NCBI GenBank assembly: GCA_038380795.1
Contig: CM076261.1
Location: 37,411,866-37,475,865, forward strand
Direction of reading: 5' to 3'
DNA from: Pyrocephalus nanus
Lineage: Eukaryota; Chordata; Aves; Passeriformes; Tyrannidae
DNA: 64,000 nucleotides
Under the pieces are notes generated by a model, which saw only the letters and a program-made list of their open reading frames with translations, did not search any database and had not been told where the DNA came from. Shown here one piece after another: positions 26,583-39,900 of the stretch; positions within the stretch are counted from its first letter, which is position 1; every line of letters begins with the position of its first letter. The position numbers were made by a program, and so were the translations under genes.

Positions 26583-27657
26583 TATACTTGTTCATTTTAT
26601 TATTATTCACTATATTAATATGTTAGCGTCCTTACCATTGAAATGTAACTGAATGTGAGAGGTTTTTTCTGAAAAAACAATATGTACAGCTTTCTGTGTA
26701 CTTTTGAAAATCAAAATCACGAAGTGTCACATTTTATAGAAGAGTTATAGAAAAGTTTGCCAATAGAATATGGGTTTCTAAACCGTAGATTAGAAAACTT
26801 TCAGCAGAAATACTGAGGAGGAAAAAGGTAAATGTCCACTCAAGGAAACTTTTGCTGACAAGGAAAAGTTTTAACATAGGGAGAAATAAGTTTCTCATGC
26901 AGGGTTCTGTGATGCTCTCTTTATCTGCTGCCCAGAAGTAACTCCCTTGCTACAAGTGATAAAATTCTCACAGACGTGCCTGGAGGCCCCCGCAGGCCAT
27001 AAAGCACAGGGGAAGAACATGGCATTTGGTTGTTTATTACACAAGCAAAAGGTGTTGTTATAAAAGCACCAGCACAGCTTTCCAGATTTGTCTTCTTGGA
27101 CAGCTGTAATGCCATGTTCTTGATCGTTAAAGTAAATTTTTGGTAAAGCTTTGGCCGCAACCTGGTACCTGGAGTTATCTGAGTGCATTTAACTCTTACA
27201 TAAACGCATCCAAGATTCTTGCCCTGACGGTTTTCTTATATACCATAACTGTGATTATTTGGATCATATAAATATCTCACATTTTCTTATTTTTAATTTA
27301 CTTCACCAGTTAGTCGGTCTAAGTGTAACATATATAGCAACTGTATATTTCTGATGTCAAAGAGATTTCTTTCATTAGCTGTAAATCTGGCTCTCTGGTT
27401 TCATTTTGTTGCCCCTTGTGCTGGAATTAAAAGAAAAGGGAAGCACTGATCATTGTTGAACTTTTAGTATCTTTTATTATGGTATACTCTCTTTTTTGTC
27501 ATCTTCCATTTGTGTTCTTTCTAAAATCTTACAGTCCTTCACTCTGCTGAGATGACCTTATGTGTTTAATTATTTTTAACACTACTTGAAGTTTCTATTT
27601 CTGTCACTTTTTTTACATGTTTTTTTTTCTGTTTTGGCAAATGTATTTTAGTTAAGT

Positions 27658-27862
27658 GCATACGCACGTATATCAAGACACATGTATACAAACAAAATAT
27701 AAATAGATATGATTATGTATAGAAACATTACATATGAGTATTAGCATACTTATGTGCACATATAAAATTATGCATATGTTTATAGATATGTTTACACACA
27801 AATATCTGTAAATGCATACAAATATAAATGTATATCATATAAATAAAAATATATGTGATTCT
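27658..27862. repeat. AT-rich degenerate ATAC/ATGT-type repeat
   Basis: About 200 bp dominated by ATACA, ATATA, CATAT and GTATA words with no fixed period. It is alternating purine-pyrimidine, a probable site of DNA unwinding. It may be an old decayed microsatellite. Confidence 0.7.
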
Positions 27863-28154
27863 GTACATTGTAATACTGTAGACATTGGGGTTTTATTCTT
27901 TTTTCTTATACACAAATGTTTTTCTCCTTTAACTTCTTTTTCTTGAAATGCTGCTCCTTCATAAGAAAAATCTAAGTACCATGGGAAATAACATATTCAT
28001 AATATAGATAATATTTCTAGGATTTCTAGAGAATACATAGTTTAGTCACATGCAGCTTATTTTATAGAACAACCAGAATTTTATTAATCCTTTTCAGAAA
28101 ATAAAGATACTGATGAGGTGAATTAACTTAAGTTTATGAAGTATGACATTTATC

Positions 28155-28262
28155 AAAGACAAGTGCCAGATTCTGCACATGGGATGGGACAATCCTGGAT
28201 GTATGTACAGACTGGGAAGTGAGGAGCTGGAGAGCAGCCCTGTGCAAACAGGCAGCTCAGTG
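28155..28262 (+). mobile_element. CR1 LINE internal fragment (ORF2 part)
   Basis: About 108 bp match the CR1 ORF2 segment around TTCTGCACATGGGATGGG, then CCTGGATGTATGTACAGACT, and GAGCTGGAGAGCAGCCCTGTG. In CR1 this lies shortly before the stretch that opens the 25.8-kb copy. Sequence on both sides is unrelated, so 3' sequence is missing as well as 5'. That is unusual for CR1, which normally loses only the 5' side, and suggests a later deletion. Confidence 0.85.
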
Positions 28263-30175
28263 TGTATTTGAAGCCATAGACACTTTTCCCTTCCTAGAAT
28301 CTTTACCTACTTTTACCTTTTTCTTCTAGTATCTTTTAAAATTATTATTATTTCTTGTTAAATGTTTCAATGAAGAAAAGCTTCATCACCAAATTTTCTT
28401 TAAAATCTCCAAATTCAGCCAAAATTCTGCTGCCTGTAGCTGCAGCCCCTGTCACTTTCTTTAAACCTTGCCAACAGCTTTGGGCTTCTTCATTTCTGTC
28501 TTTGTGTAACCAGCATAAACAAATTCCATTTGGATAATAAGTTTAAGATTGACATAAAGAATAAGTCAAATTTTTATTTAATTTTTTTAATGGACAAAAA
28601 TGCTTGTACATTGACTTTAATGAGTAAAGGCTCCTTTAGATTTGTTTGCACTAAAAGATTATCCTTTATAAAATAGAAAGTATCACTGCTTTCCCATAGA
28701 GAGGAATCTGCCCTGGAATCAATAGTACCAGTCACTTTATTGTTGGGACCTAAAGTTTTCATAGTTTGTAAAAAGATCCTAAACTGGGCATTAGATTTCA
28801 GTTTTACAATATCCTGTTCAGAAGAATATGATCCATCCTTGTTTATGTGTAAACTTTGGAATTTAATGTTAAACCCAGAACTGAGCTACATTTTGTCTTT
28901 AATAGAGGTATAAGACATAATTGTCAAGACAAAGATTTCTGGTTTGTTTATGAGCTAAATAACTTTCTTCTAAGAGTAACATTAGTGGAAAATAACTGTC
29001 AATATAGCAAAAATTGGATCTCCCATGATGTAGCTTTATCTCAAAAGTGAATAATTTTGTAAAGTAGTTTCTTTGGTAAATTACAGATATGGTCAAGCCA
29101 AACTCCAGCCTCATCGTATAATACACAAAGTAGCAGGATGCACAGAGTGGAACATTGTGAATTTGGAACAGGAAGGAACAAGAGCCTTAGCCCTTTTCCA
29201 TGTGTTAAGAATTTGAAACAGCTGGAGCGCAGTCCAGACAAAGTTTTTGAACATCTATTCACAATCTTCTCATGACTTACCAATGTAATATTCAGAACAA
29301 TTACAATGATTCATCTTCCTGCGAATGCATTCTGTATGGCCCATATAAAAGAGTCATTCATTTTTTGTTGCTTGCCTCTTATCTGGCATTACAAATAAAA
29401 GAAAGTCAATTAGTACATGTTTTAGTGGTGGTTCTTGCCATTTTGATAAATGTCATTAGAAAAGAAAAATTACTAATTGCAACCTTACATGTAGCTTGCA
29501 AAAATAAACTCATGACCCATATGAAATTAGATAAAGAAAATTTATATGAAAACATGCTGCTGGGAATTAATCTAGCATGTCAGTGGATTAAACATTTCCT
29601 CTATGAGCGATGGGAAAAATAGCCCAATACCTAAATGGTTTCCTTTCCTTTCAGTTCCACCCAACAAACAGCCTTACCTCTCTCTTTGGAACAGATGCCA
29701 GAAATTACCTCCTCACACTCAGATTGTGGTGTATATACAAAATGGATTTATTTCAGCTCCTGCTTCTGTGTTGTTCTGCTCCTTTTTGTACTATCACACC
29801 TCCCTTAAAAATGGGATACTTGCTATAGTACATGTCACTGGGTAAAATGTCTACATGTCAAGACTAGGGTATAAAGAGATTGACAGGAGAAATAATCTAG
29901 GATCATACTGACAGCATGAAAATTGCTGCAGGTTCTCTGAGGAAATGAGGTTAGATTATCCTAGAGCACAGCCATCTACCTGGTACCAGATAGGTTGTCT
30001 CATCTCTGAAATCATCTCATTTGCATCAGGTCTTCTCTTTATTGCCTCAAATTGAGGTGTCTTATATTTCCTCAAGCTCTAATATTTATTTACCCTTTAA
30101 AAAATTCTAAATTACTGTTCAATAAAAATAACTTTTTTTTTCCTGTGTCTTTTGCTCTTTCTATTTTCCCCCTCT

Positions 30176-30177
<2 letters not shown>

Positions 30178-30206
<29 letters not shown>
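30178..30206. repeat. Poly-T run (T29)
   Basis: Twenty-nine consecutive T residues inside a wider pyrimidine tract (about 30165-30213). No transposon body is recognisable on the minus strand, so it need not be a poly-A tail. Length is likely variable and prone to assembly error. Confidence 0.95.
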
Positions 30207-33017
30207 CTCTCTATTGGAAGAAATGGTTGCTAAAACTGCTTGGGGTGATTGATACAGTGTGTTTCCAAATGCTGGAAACATATCTAGTAATTACACCGTT
30301 CAGACATGAAGATTGTATTACCTCAAATTGCCTGGAATGATGTCAATTTATCAAACTTCCTGTGAGAAGTTCATCTCTGCTGTAAAGTGATCACTCCTCT
30401 CTCTGTTAGCTTGCTTTATCTAATACAGAGGGTCCAGAGGGGATTCATCCACACGCTTTTTCAACTTCATCCTCTTTTGGATTCCACTAGACCAATGGGG
30501 AAAATATGAGAGTGTGTTTTGTGACTGCCTTGTTTATTTTATTGTCTTTCTGTGCATTAGAGGGAGAGGATGAATAATTTGATTTGAAAGCCCAAGACAG
30601 TTAAGCAACAGGGCTTCGACAGAGCAGCAGTAATCATGTCTGCTTACTGAGGTAAAACATGGCCTGTTTGTATTCCAGACAGAAGATTTCAATTATGCTT
30701 GTTTAAGACTAACAGATTAAAAAGCATAAAGATCCATTTCCTATTAAGCACTGTCTTCGTGAGTCCTTTAATGCAAGTATCAAAGTGCACTTCCTGGACA
30801 TTTTCCTATCTCTTTAATGCTGCCAGAAGGAAGACATCATGTTTGTAACATTTGTCTACCCATTAACAATCAAACAATGTCCTGTAAAATGATTTTTTCA
30901 TTTTAGAATCTCAGCAACAAAATAATTAACTTACAATTAGGTGTGCAAATGTAGTGTTCTTAGCCTTTTTTTCCATGGTATCATTCCAGTGCTTTTACAT
31001 TCGCTGACCTAAAAAATAAATGTAAGGTTAAAATAAGATTTGTCTTACCTGAAGGACAATTATTCAGTGGCTATCTGGACGATTATCACTCAAAGACTAA
31101 AATTAATCCTAATTTCTTAATAACTTGAACTTATATTTTTTCACGTGTTTGCTTTGCGTCCTCTGATAAGGACATAGACTTTTGTATGATTCCCCCTCAT
31201 GATTAAGATCTATGATTTGTCTATTCTGAAATTGGTGATTTCCCAGTATAGACTGTTTGTCACTGAAATGTGAGACAAAATCTGAACTTCCTACCTTAAT
31301 TTCTGTTTGTTGTCTAGTACTGAATAAATATTAAACAGTTCTAAGAATACCATGGTCACACTGGCCATAAGCGCTAACTAAAAAATACTTTTAGAATTTC
31401 TCATCTGTTGCAAGGTGCTTGTTGGCCAAAAGAATACACAGAACAAAGTCACCAGCTATAGTCCCTTAAAACACCTTAACCTTCAAAGCAGCAGCATAAA
31501 CAGGACTGCTTCAGTGGCTTCACAGCCCTCTATTTCCCCCTCTCATGAATGGAACAAAACTGTCTTTAATATTTGGAGCTTATATAGACTCAGTTGCTTC
31601 TAACATTTCAGCTCAAGGAGAAACTTCCAGCTAGGAGACTATAAAAGCCTTTTGTGACTTTACTAACTACTTAAAATAAAAGGAATGCTTCTTGTCTTTT
31701 ACAAAGACACCGAGGCACTTTAATCCTTGAGGTAGAACCTCCCCGTGATTCAACTAATTAGGCAAACCTAGTGATGTACCACTGAGTAAGTCTGGCAAAA
31801 TCACCTATCCTAGATGTGTAGTCCAGAGCACCAGTGAAATAACTCAGTAAGTGCGCTCATCAAAGGTCCTGTTAAGAAGGAAAAAAATAGGTACTAAATA
31901 AAATCCAAGCCAGATTTAACAACCTCTGATAACACTTCATCCTGTACTTTTCATACTGCATTGCTGCTACTTCTATATCCTACACTCCTCACATTTTTGA
32001 TACTATCAGGCTTATATTCTTGATATAAGTGATTTTTATATCCACACCATTTTTCAGGGAGTAACTCAGGGAACAACTCAAGGTGTTACAGAATTATTTA
32101 CAAAATTTAGATCCTTAATTCCAAGTTGGATTTAAGCATAACTGATCAGCACATACGATCTCAAAGCTTTTTTCAGAAAACACTATTTTTAATGTAGACT
32201 ATAATCTTTGAACTGCTTGCAACAATGGACCATCTTTTTATTACATTTACATGGGTAATTACAATGATTTCATGTCCGTGGCTCTCAGGAATCTCTATAA
32301 TAATGCAAGTCTACAATGTTACCTGTTGCTTCCATTCTCACTAACCAGTTTAAAGACTATTCCATAATTTGATGTCTGGATTTTTTTAAATATGTTTTTA
32401 CTCATTCTTTTTAATGGCCTAATGGACTGGTTCAGACATCCCAGTACAAACTGTCTTTTATTGTCTTATGCCAGAGAGAAAACCTGCTGTTACTGTGGCT
32501 GCTGTCACTATTAGATTACATAGCATAAGAATCACTGTCCACTGAGGAAGATCATGTTGTCAGCACTGTCTGCCAAAGAGACACGGAACAATTTAGGTCC
32601 TATCTCCTACTGTGCTGTACTCTGGGAAGGCATTCAAGGAAAATAAACTGACCATAACTTGCTGTCAGGTTTAAGAATGTGTTCTGTAAAATATGCCATG
32701 AATAATTCTCTTCTTCACCATTTCTTTACAACTCTAAGTCTCCCAGGGAAAGATGTGCATAATTTGACAGTATTTTGCTATTGTGAAGTAGGAATTTTAA
32801 CTCTATTGTCAAATCGTGTGCATGAATATCTGTTAAGGTATCCCTTTTTTTAAATAAGTATAGAAAAACTCTGAGTCTCTAGAAAAGGAAAAAAAAAATT
32901 AGTTAATACAGACCAAAGTCTTTCCTGTACATAATATCTGTCTATCCACTGCTATTTGCAACTCATATTGTTGTCTAACTTTGTAAAATTAATGAGTATA
33001 GACTTGTATTTAAATGT

Positions 33018-33045
33018 AATAAAGATGCTAATATTGAAAAAAAAA
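33018..33045 (+). other. AATAAA followed by A9, possible retrocopy 3' end
   Basis: AATAAA at 33018-33023 is followed 13 bp later by nine A residues (33037-33045). This spacing fits a poly-A signal and the remnant of a tail in a reverse-transcribed mRNA. The sequence upstream has no recognisable coding region, so it could also be chance in AT-rich DNA. Confidence 0.25.
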
Positions 33046-34484
33046 GGACATGTGCATTTCATTTTATTCATACAGCAAGAGCCAAGCCACTAGTGAGATT
33101 TCTGATATCCCATTAAGTCATAATGTAATGAGAAATATATCCCAAACTATTTTTAAATAAGAAGGTACAATTTTTAGTTTTCTTTTTATAGTTGCTGCTG
33201 ATGTTGTTTATAACATTTTTACAGTGTGGATTGGCTTTTAATGTACTTGGATTGAATCTCATAGTGCATTTCAGGCTAAAGCTTTTTCAGTCTTTAAATT
33301 CCTGAGAGAGTTTTTCCAAGGGGCAAGTGTCATTGCAAGGTAGATTTGATGCAGCAATTGGAAACATGACACTGCTATCTTGTGGGAATTCATTTTATTC
33401 TTTACTCCATGTTGTGTCACTTCCCCACTTCCCAATTTCAGTAGAATTCAGCTCAAAGAGCAAAAATCTTTCTGTGTGTACAGATTCCCAACAGGCAAAG
33501 AATTCAGGGTGCATTCAGTTCCTTAATAGTATAAGCAGATTTGCATAGAAGTGGTTTTGATTTTGATAAAATATTACTTATGGCTGTTTTCTTGTTTTTC
33601 AGCATAGCATAATTCATACTCCCTTTAACACATACACAGATATGTTTACACAGCATTCCAGAATTCAGATTAGTGAGGTAAAATGCAAGCTCGTAGTTAA
33701 GGCAGGGCAGGAAATGAGGAAAATGATAATATGAAAACTCTTGCACTGACAATATGTGGTGGCAGCAGCAAAACTTATTCTACTTAAACACAGGATTTAA
33801 AATCCTCTCTCCATGGCAGATCCCTAAAGAGGCAGCTAGAGTCATTCAACAGTATGTATAAAATCAATTTAACAACAGTGGTATAGAGTGGTAAGGAAGT
33901 GAGAGGAGATTTTCAGGCTAGTAGGTCATGGGGGCGAGTAGTTGAGAAAAATTGAGAGAAAACTCTTTTTTTTATTTGTTATTCCCGCACCTTCTGCTTC
34001 CTAGCTTCCTAAGTAGCTTGCAACTCCTTCACTGATTTAAATTTGAAGGGCTAATTTGAAGCTGTACCTCAGGGTTGTCCTCTTTTCCCTTCTGTTCCTG
34101 ACTGCAGCTTCTTCAGGTATCTGAAGCTCCCATGCTGCTTCTGTGTGGGAGGGAGGGAGGAGGGAAGGGGTGGATGACAATGAAGCCAAGGAGGAGGAAG
34201 TGGTTATATGAGTGAGAGGTTGTAAATTTAAAAAGGTAGTGACTGCTGCTCTCAGAAAAGGTTTCCCTTCTCTCATCACAATCCCAGCTATAGCATGATC
34301 TGGGGCGGTAAATATACCTGTTTGAAACCTATGGACAAATTTAATGTGATTCTGACTTTCAGAACTCTTGACAAATTGGTGAACAGACAAGCAAACAAGA
34401 GGAAAATCTCCCTGTTGTGGCTTTCCCACCAAACATTTGTAGAATATATGCAGAAAAAAGGGAGGCATGAGAGGGAGAAGGATT

Positions 34485-34500
34485 TTGTTGTTGTTGTTGT
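34485..34500. repeat. (TTG)5 microsatellite
   Basis: Five TTG units plus a partial one. Read on the minus strand it gives the Asn run in the long open frame at 34037-34651. Confidence 0.9.
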
Positions 34501-35432
34501 CCTTTCTCTTCTTTAGCATAAAACTCAGCATTGAAGAACTTGGAAAAATCTTTGCAGTGTGTAAACATTTGCTGAGGAGAGAAACAATTTTTAACAGTAA
34601 GGTTCTACAGTTATAACTACCTGACATCAACACTTGTTTAGTACATGACATACAGCAAGACCCACTAATAGGTAAATAGCTCCTGGGAAGGAAGGGGGAG
34701 CAAAAAGGAGCAGGAGGAAATCAATGAACAGACATCTTTGTGGTGACAATCTCATCATATGAGCTGGAAAATGGAAGCTTGAAATGGTCTTTGCACCTTG
34801 ACTCATCAATAATTTTCAAGCATCATCCTTAATAAAAGATGTGGGGGCTGATGGATGGTGATGGATTGCTGATTTTAAGTCTCCTCTGGTTAAATTGCTT
34901 GTTGGAGCTGGTATTAAAAGAAAAAAAATTAAATGTCCTCTGCACCCCACCCCTTTTTTTTTTAACCAAGTGTTCTAGCATGAGCTTTTAAATATTTTAT
35001 ATCTAGAGTGCCTTTTTCATTAAGAGTACACTTTTATTTCTTGACATTGAGAAAATGGATCAGGATCATCACTTTAAAAAATTTTGTTTAAATGCAGATT
35101 TTGAATGGCTGCCAGGACTGGATAAAGAATCCCTGCAGAACAAACACTATAAAAATCAATAGTGTTCTTTCCAGGGAGGTATATTTATCTGGTCATGTCT
35201 CCTTGTGTTTCACTGTAGTACTTTTTGTGGTTTTAGGCCTTTTTTTCTTTCATAAAAGCAATAACCTTGGACTTGGTTAAACTGAAAAGAGCTGTTACAC
35301 TCCATGGTCCTTAAATAAATAATGGATCATCATAATGACCCTTCTTCAAGATTTTTCTTGTTTCCAATTTTCACTATTACAATGAGGAATACCAAATTAC
35401 CTTTAAATCTGTTCTTTAACGTGTTATTGGTT

Positions 35433-35455
35433 TATATATATATGAATATATGAAT
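35433..35455. repeat. TA-rich simple repeat
   Basis: TATATATATATG followed by AATATATGAATA: a short interrupted TA repeat. Confidence 0.8.
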
Positions 35456-36916
35456 AGAACAACTTATGCACAATCTCAGATTTCTCTGAATTTTCATGAT
35501 TCTCCTGTTGTTTTTTAATGAAGGAGAACTAGCTAAAATAAAGAATTGATTTTGAATGAGAGGCTTGATGAAGGGTTGTTTTCTACCTATGACTCCTGGA
35601 CTGATTTCTGCATCCAACCAAATCTAATCTTATTCTGCTCCTTGTGACTGTCAGATCAGTCATTTCAGCTGAGATGTTGTTCTGAACACTTGTTAACTTG
35701 TTTCAGATGAAAAGACCTACAGTTCAAGCATTTTAAACTAGCTCAACTAATGTTAAATGGAATGGGTTAATAAACACATTCAATTCTCAGGAGGTAGCAT
35801 CTAGCAGCAGGACAGTGAAGAACAAGGGCTGCACAGGGGTAACTACTCAACTTGGTATATCTGTAGCGAAAAGAAAAGATGTCAAAAAGTTCTTAAAAAG
35901 TTTATACCATGGACTGTACACATTGATCTCTCCAAAATTTTAAACATCATGCCCAATGTATGTATAAATGTAAGGAATTTTAAAAATAATAATAATAAAA
36001 AAAGAAATGTAAATTCTATGTGAAAAGAAAATAAGGGAAAAAAAAAGTTGTCTCATTCTACATTGGTCAGTAAATCCATAGTTAGAGAAACAGACTTCTC
36101 TTCACAACGTCATGTAAGAGACTCCTTGTGAATAAAGACTTGCAACAGTGACCTCCTAGTTCTCTGATCACTGCACAGTCTTCGCAGAGAGGAAAGAAGG
36201 AGTGGTTTTGTAACAGAGGATATACTGGATCAAGTGTTCCTGGGGTGTTCTTTATTTCTTGAGTAAGTGAAGAACAAAATACACAAGTTATCATTTCCAT
36301 CATAGCAGTTTGTTGTCCAGATGAAAAGTTGCAATGCTAGAGATAAAATACAATAGAATTCCTAAGCTACTTCTAAGACATCCTGTCATGCAACTGACAG
36401 TGCTCTGTTGGGTTTATAAATGATGTACCTTTGACAGCTCAGATGCAGCCTGGAGTTTTTCTTCTACGAAATTTTGCCAAAACACTTTAAAGTGCTGCAA
36501 GTATTTTCTGTATCAAATGGTGACATATTTTAAAGTCAAGGACTGAATTCATCTGTCTTCTATTTTTTTTTCAGTTCTCATCAAGTAAATGCAAACTGTT
36601 GGATGATTCTTAAGCATTGCAAATTTGGGTTGAAAGTGATATGCCAATATCAAATGTTAGAAAAGATGGTAAGCTTTATGATTTTTGTCATTAATCGTAT
36701 TTCCACTCCTATTTTTTCCTCTAGGCTTAGCCAAATACTTTTATACATGGGATCCAGATAGTAAAAGAAAAGCTTTGAATATATTTGAGCATTCTGATTA
36801 TGGATGCTATTTCAGTCAAATTAGATTGCCAGAGCATGACAGCAATGTCATTAGTTCATTATGTTTTGAAGTCCTTCCCAGACACATTTCAGTTATTTTG
36901 TTTTGTTTGTTTCTCC

Positions 36917-36937
36917 TTTCCTCTTTTTTTTTTTTTT

Positions 36938-36969
<32 letters not shown>

Positions 36970-36974
36970 TTTTC
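36917..36974. repeat. C-punctuated poly-T tract
   Basis: T15-C-T9-C-T10-C-T13-C, preceded by a mixed C/T segment, all pyrimidine over nearly 60 bp. The regular insertion of single C residues suggests expansion from a T9-10C unit. It is not followed by an AG with an exon-like frame. Confidence 0.93.
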
Positions 36975-39900
36975 AAATCTATGCTTCCTGGAAGAATTCT
37001 TTGTTTTGAGTTGGATAAAATTCATGGTGCACTGTAATCAGTGTCCCTCTGAGGCTTTGTACAAATGACCAAATATTTATAGCCCCTAGACAAAACCAAA
37101 AGTAAAGAGATGCAGAGCTATCACATGAAAGGGGAGCAAGTCAGAACTTGCAGGGCTCTATGACATCAGAGCAAATTCTGCTGCAGCATGTATCCTTCCC
37201 AATTCAACTTTAAGCAACCCACAACCACAGGTAGATATAGATTATGGTCCATAACTTACAGCAAACTGCTAGTTTTGACCATTTTTGACCTAAATTATTA
37301 TCTCCTAATAATATGATGAAGTACATTAAAGCAAAATGGTGACAGGCTGAACAGTGAATGCATCCTTTAGGTGTGAGAGACAGAAATGTCTCAGAGACAA
37401 AATAAGTTCAAGAGTTCCTGATATCTGTGCTGTGTGAATGTTACCCCTTGTTGGATAGGCAGCAGACTGGAGCAATGAACCAACATTATAAATAACCTAA
37501 GTTGTTCCTAACGAAGACTGATTCAGTAGACATTTATTTTGAGGATTCCCCAAAATTGTGGTGGATCAGGCAAGGCAAAGTAACAAACAGATACTCTGAC
37601 TGAAAGTGAAGTGACTTAAAGAATTAGGAACCAATGGAAACTTTAAAAAATCTCCAGTGTGTAACAGGGTTTTTTTTCCACTGTTTGATGTCTTTGGTGG
37701 CAAGTACAATCTTTTGCTAATGCTGAGCTGTGAGACTACATTAAAGTTTCTGACTTGCTCAGATGAACAGGAGTTAGATTCCAACTTGAACACACTACGC
37801 AAATGAATATTCAAGTCTAGTCAAAATAAATTGCAGAGACCTTTTTTTCCTGGTTGAACTTTCCATATTTTTAGAGATACTTAAACCTGAATATGCTAGT
37901 CATTTACATGTCAGTCTTTTTAAGAAAAATTTTCACTAGCCATGATAATATTTCTGCTTATGTAAGCCCCTGCTTACATTTCAATTACTTCAGAGAGATG
38001 TAAGTATGTAAGAAAACAATGCAGCTCATACTTGGTTTTTTTTTTCTCAAGTGAGAAATTCAATTAATTAGTGTTAGATATGTTTGTGAATGCAATTAGA
38101 CATGTTTCTACATTTTTAATGAATAAGTTAATTGTTTTTTGATATAGTAAAATGATGCATTACTGAAACTCATCCCTTGAGTACTTTGAAGATTTGTATT
38201 TTAGCCTTTTGTAATACCAGAGCATCCTAAACATTGAACATGGTTTATACAGCATTTTTTCCTTTTATTACTAGAAAGTCTTCGTGTTGATTTGAGAAAA
38301 AAAGAAATTCCAGTGCTAGAATGATCTTCCTATCAAGTTATTCATTCATAAACAAAAGGAATAAAATTATCTTTTCTTTTTTGAAAGGATAATGAAATAT
38401 AGGCAAAAGTCTTACTTTTTGCTTTTGAAAATACAGACAGTGTCTGAGCAAAAGCTGCTTTATGTAATACTCAAAGCCATGAAGACAGCATACAAGGTAA
38501 ACAGTAATTCTTATTTGCTTTATTTTATATTCAGACACACAATATGGATTTAAAACATTAAAACTGACAGCTGTATTGCTGATGTTTTATTGTGAAACAG
38601 TGTTTATAGCTGCATGAAGTTCAATGATATAATTTGAACTCCTCTGAATACTTGCTGTCTTGTAACTACTTAATCTTTTTCACCAAATGAAACAAAAAAA
38701 AATCCAAGTTCCAGTGTTTTTAAAGTTATCAAATCAATGAAAAATTTTTATTGAGATGCTTGTTCTTACAGATTAAGATTTACATATTTCAGCACTAGCT
38801 TTAGAAATAAAAGCTACTCTGTAGTTCAGCATGTGTATTTTTGTGCTCATTTATAATCATGCTGAAACATCAGCCTGCAAAACAGTTTTCTTCAAGGTTT
38901 TAGTCAAATAACCAAAATCCATGCTTTTTTTTTCTGTGTGTTTTTCTCTAGAAAGCAAAAAAATTGAAGAAAACACATGCAAGCAATCCATTGATTTTTG
39001 GAAACATTATTTTCTAGTAACAGAAAAACAAAAAGTGTGCAGGTAGTCCATTTTTTGTTCTCTGATGAGACAGGAGGGAATTTTCAAAAACATTGTTTCT
39101 TTTGAAAGAATACATCAGCCATTCTAAAATGGACATTTCTTCACATGCATGTGGGTTTTAGATATGTGCTATTTTACTAATACTATCATACCTATTGTTA
39201 AGAAGGAACTAGACAGCTCAAAAGTGCTAAAGAAATAACTTTGAAGTATATAAGACTTCAGTTTAATGTAATGAAAGAATAAACTAAAAATATCAAGTTA
39301 GATTATTATAATTGAAAATATAAATGAGTGAGCAGTGAATCTGTCAGCTTCTCTTTGTATACTATAAGAGTGCAGATGAACACAAAACACATCTAAACTA
39401 AGAAAACAGTAGGTGATTTACACCTGTGGCTGCACTTCGAAATTCATAATAGCAAAGTTTACTGCTTCAGATAATAAATTAATGGAGAGCTGGGATCAAG
39501 AGGAAATTACTGTCCATGGAACACTACATTTAAAAGCATTATGTGGAGCTTATGCTTTATGGTGTTACATACTATAGGAAATACTGTACTAGATTAGGTA
39601 GGCCACTTTTTTGAGCCAGTCTAGAAATACAAATGGTCTTGGCAATGGTTACCTCAGCCATGATGCTTGGCACCATTGTTAGAAAAAGAGTGATAATGGC
39701 TTCTTAGCTCTCCCTTCTCTGCTCTGCCCCTCTGACATATAAACTGTAGAAAAGTATTGTGACCCTTGAAGAAACTTCTTAATGCAGTAATCAAACCATT
39801 AGCTTGTTTGGCTCCTAGAATCACTTAATATTTTGTGTAGGCATCCATAACTCCTGATTTTGTTTGTTGGTTTTTTTTTTGTTCAACTGAAGTTGCTTTA

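Noticed and set aside
34037..34651. Calling the 204-codon frame a gene
   Set aside because: Low-complexity patches and no domain. Reported only as a finding to test.
36685..37068. 127-codon plus-strand frame
   Set aside because: Much of its length is Phe coded by the T-rich tract at 36.9 kb; the rest has no recognisable domain.
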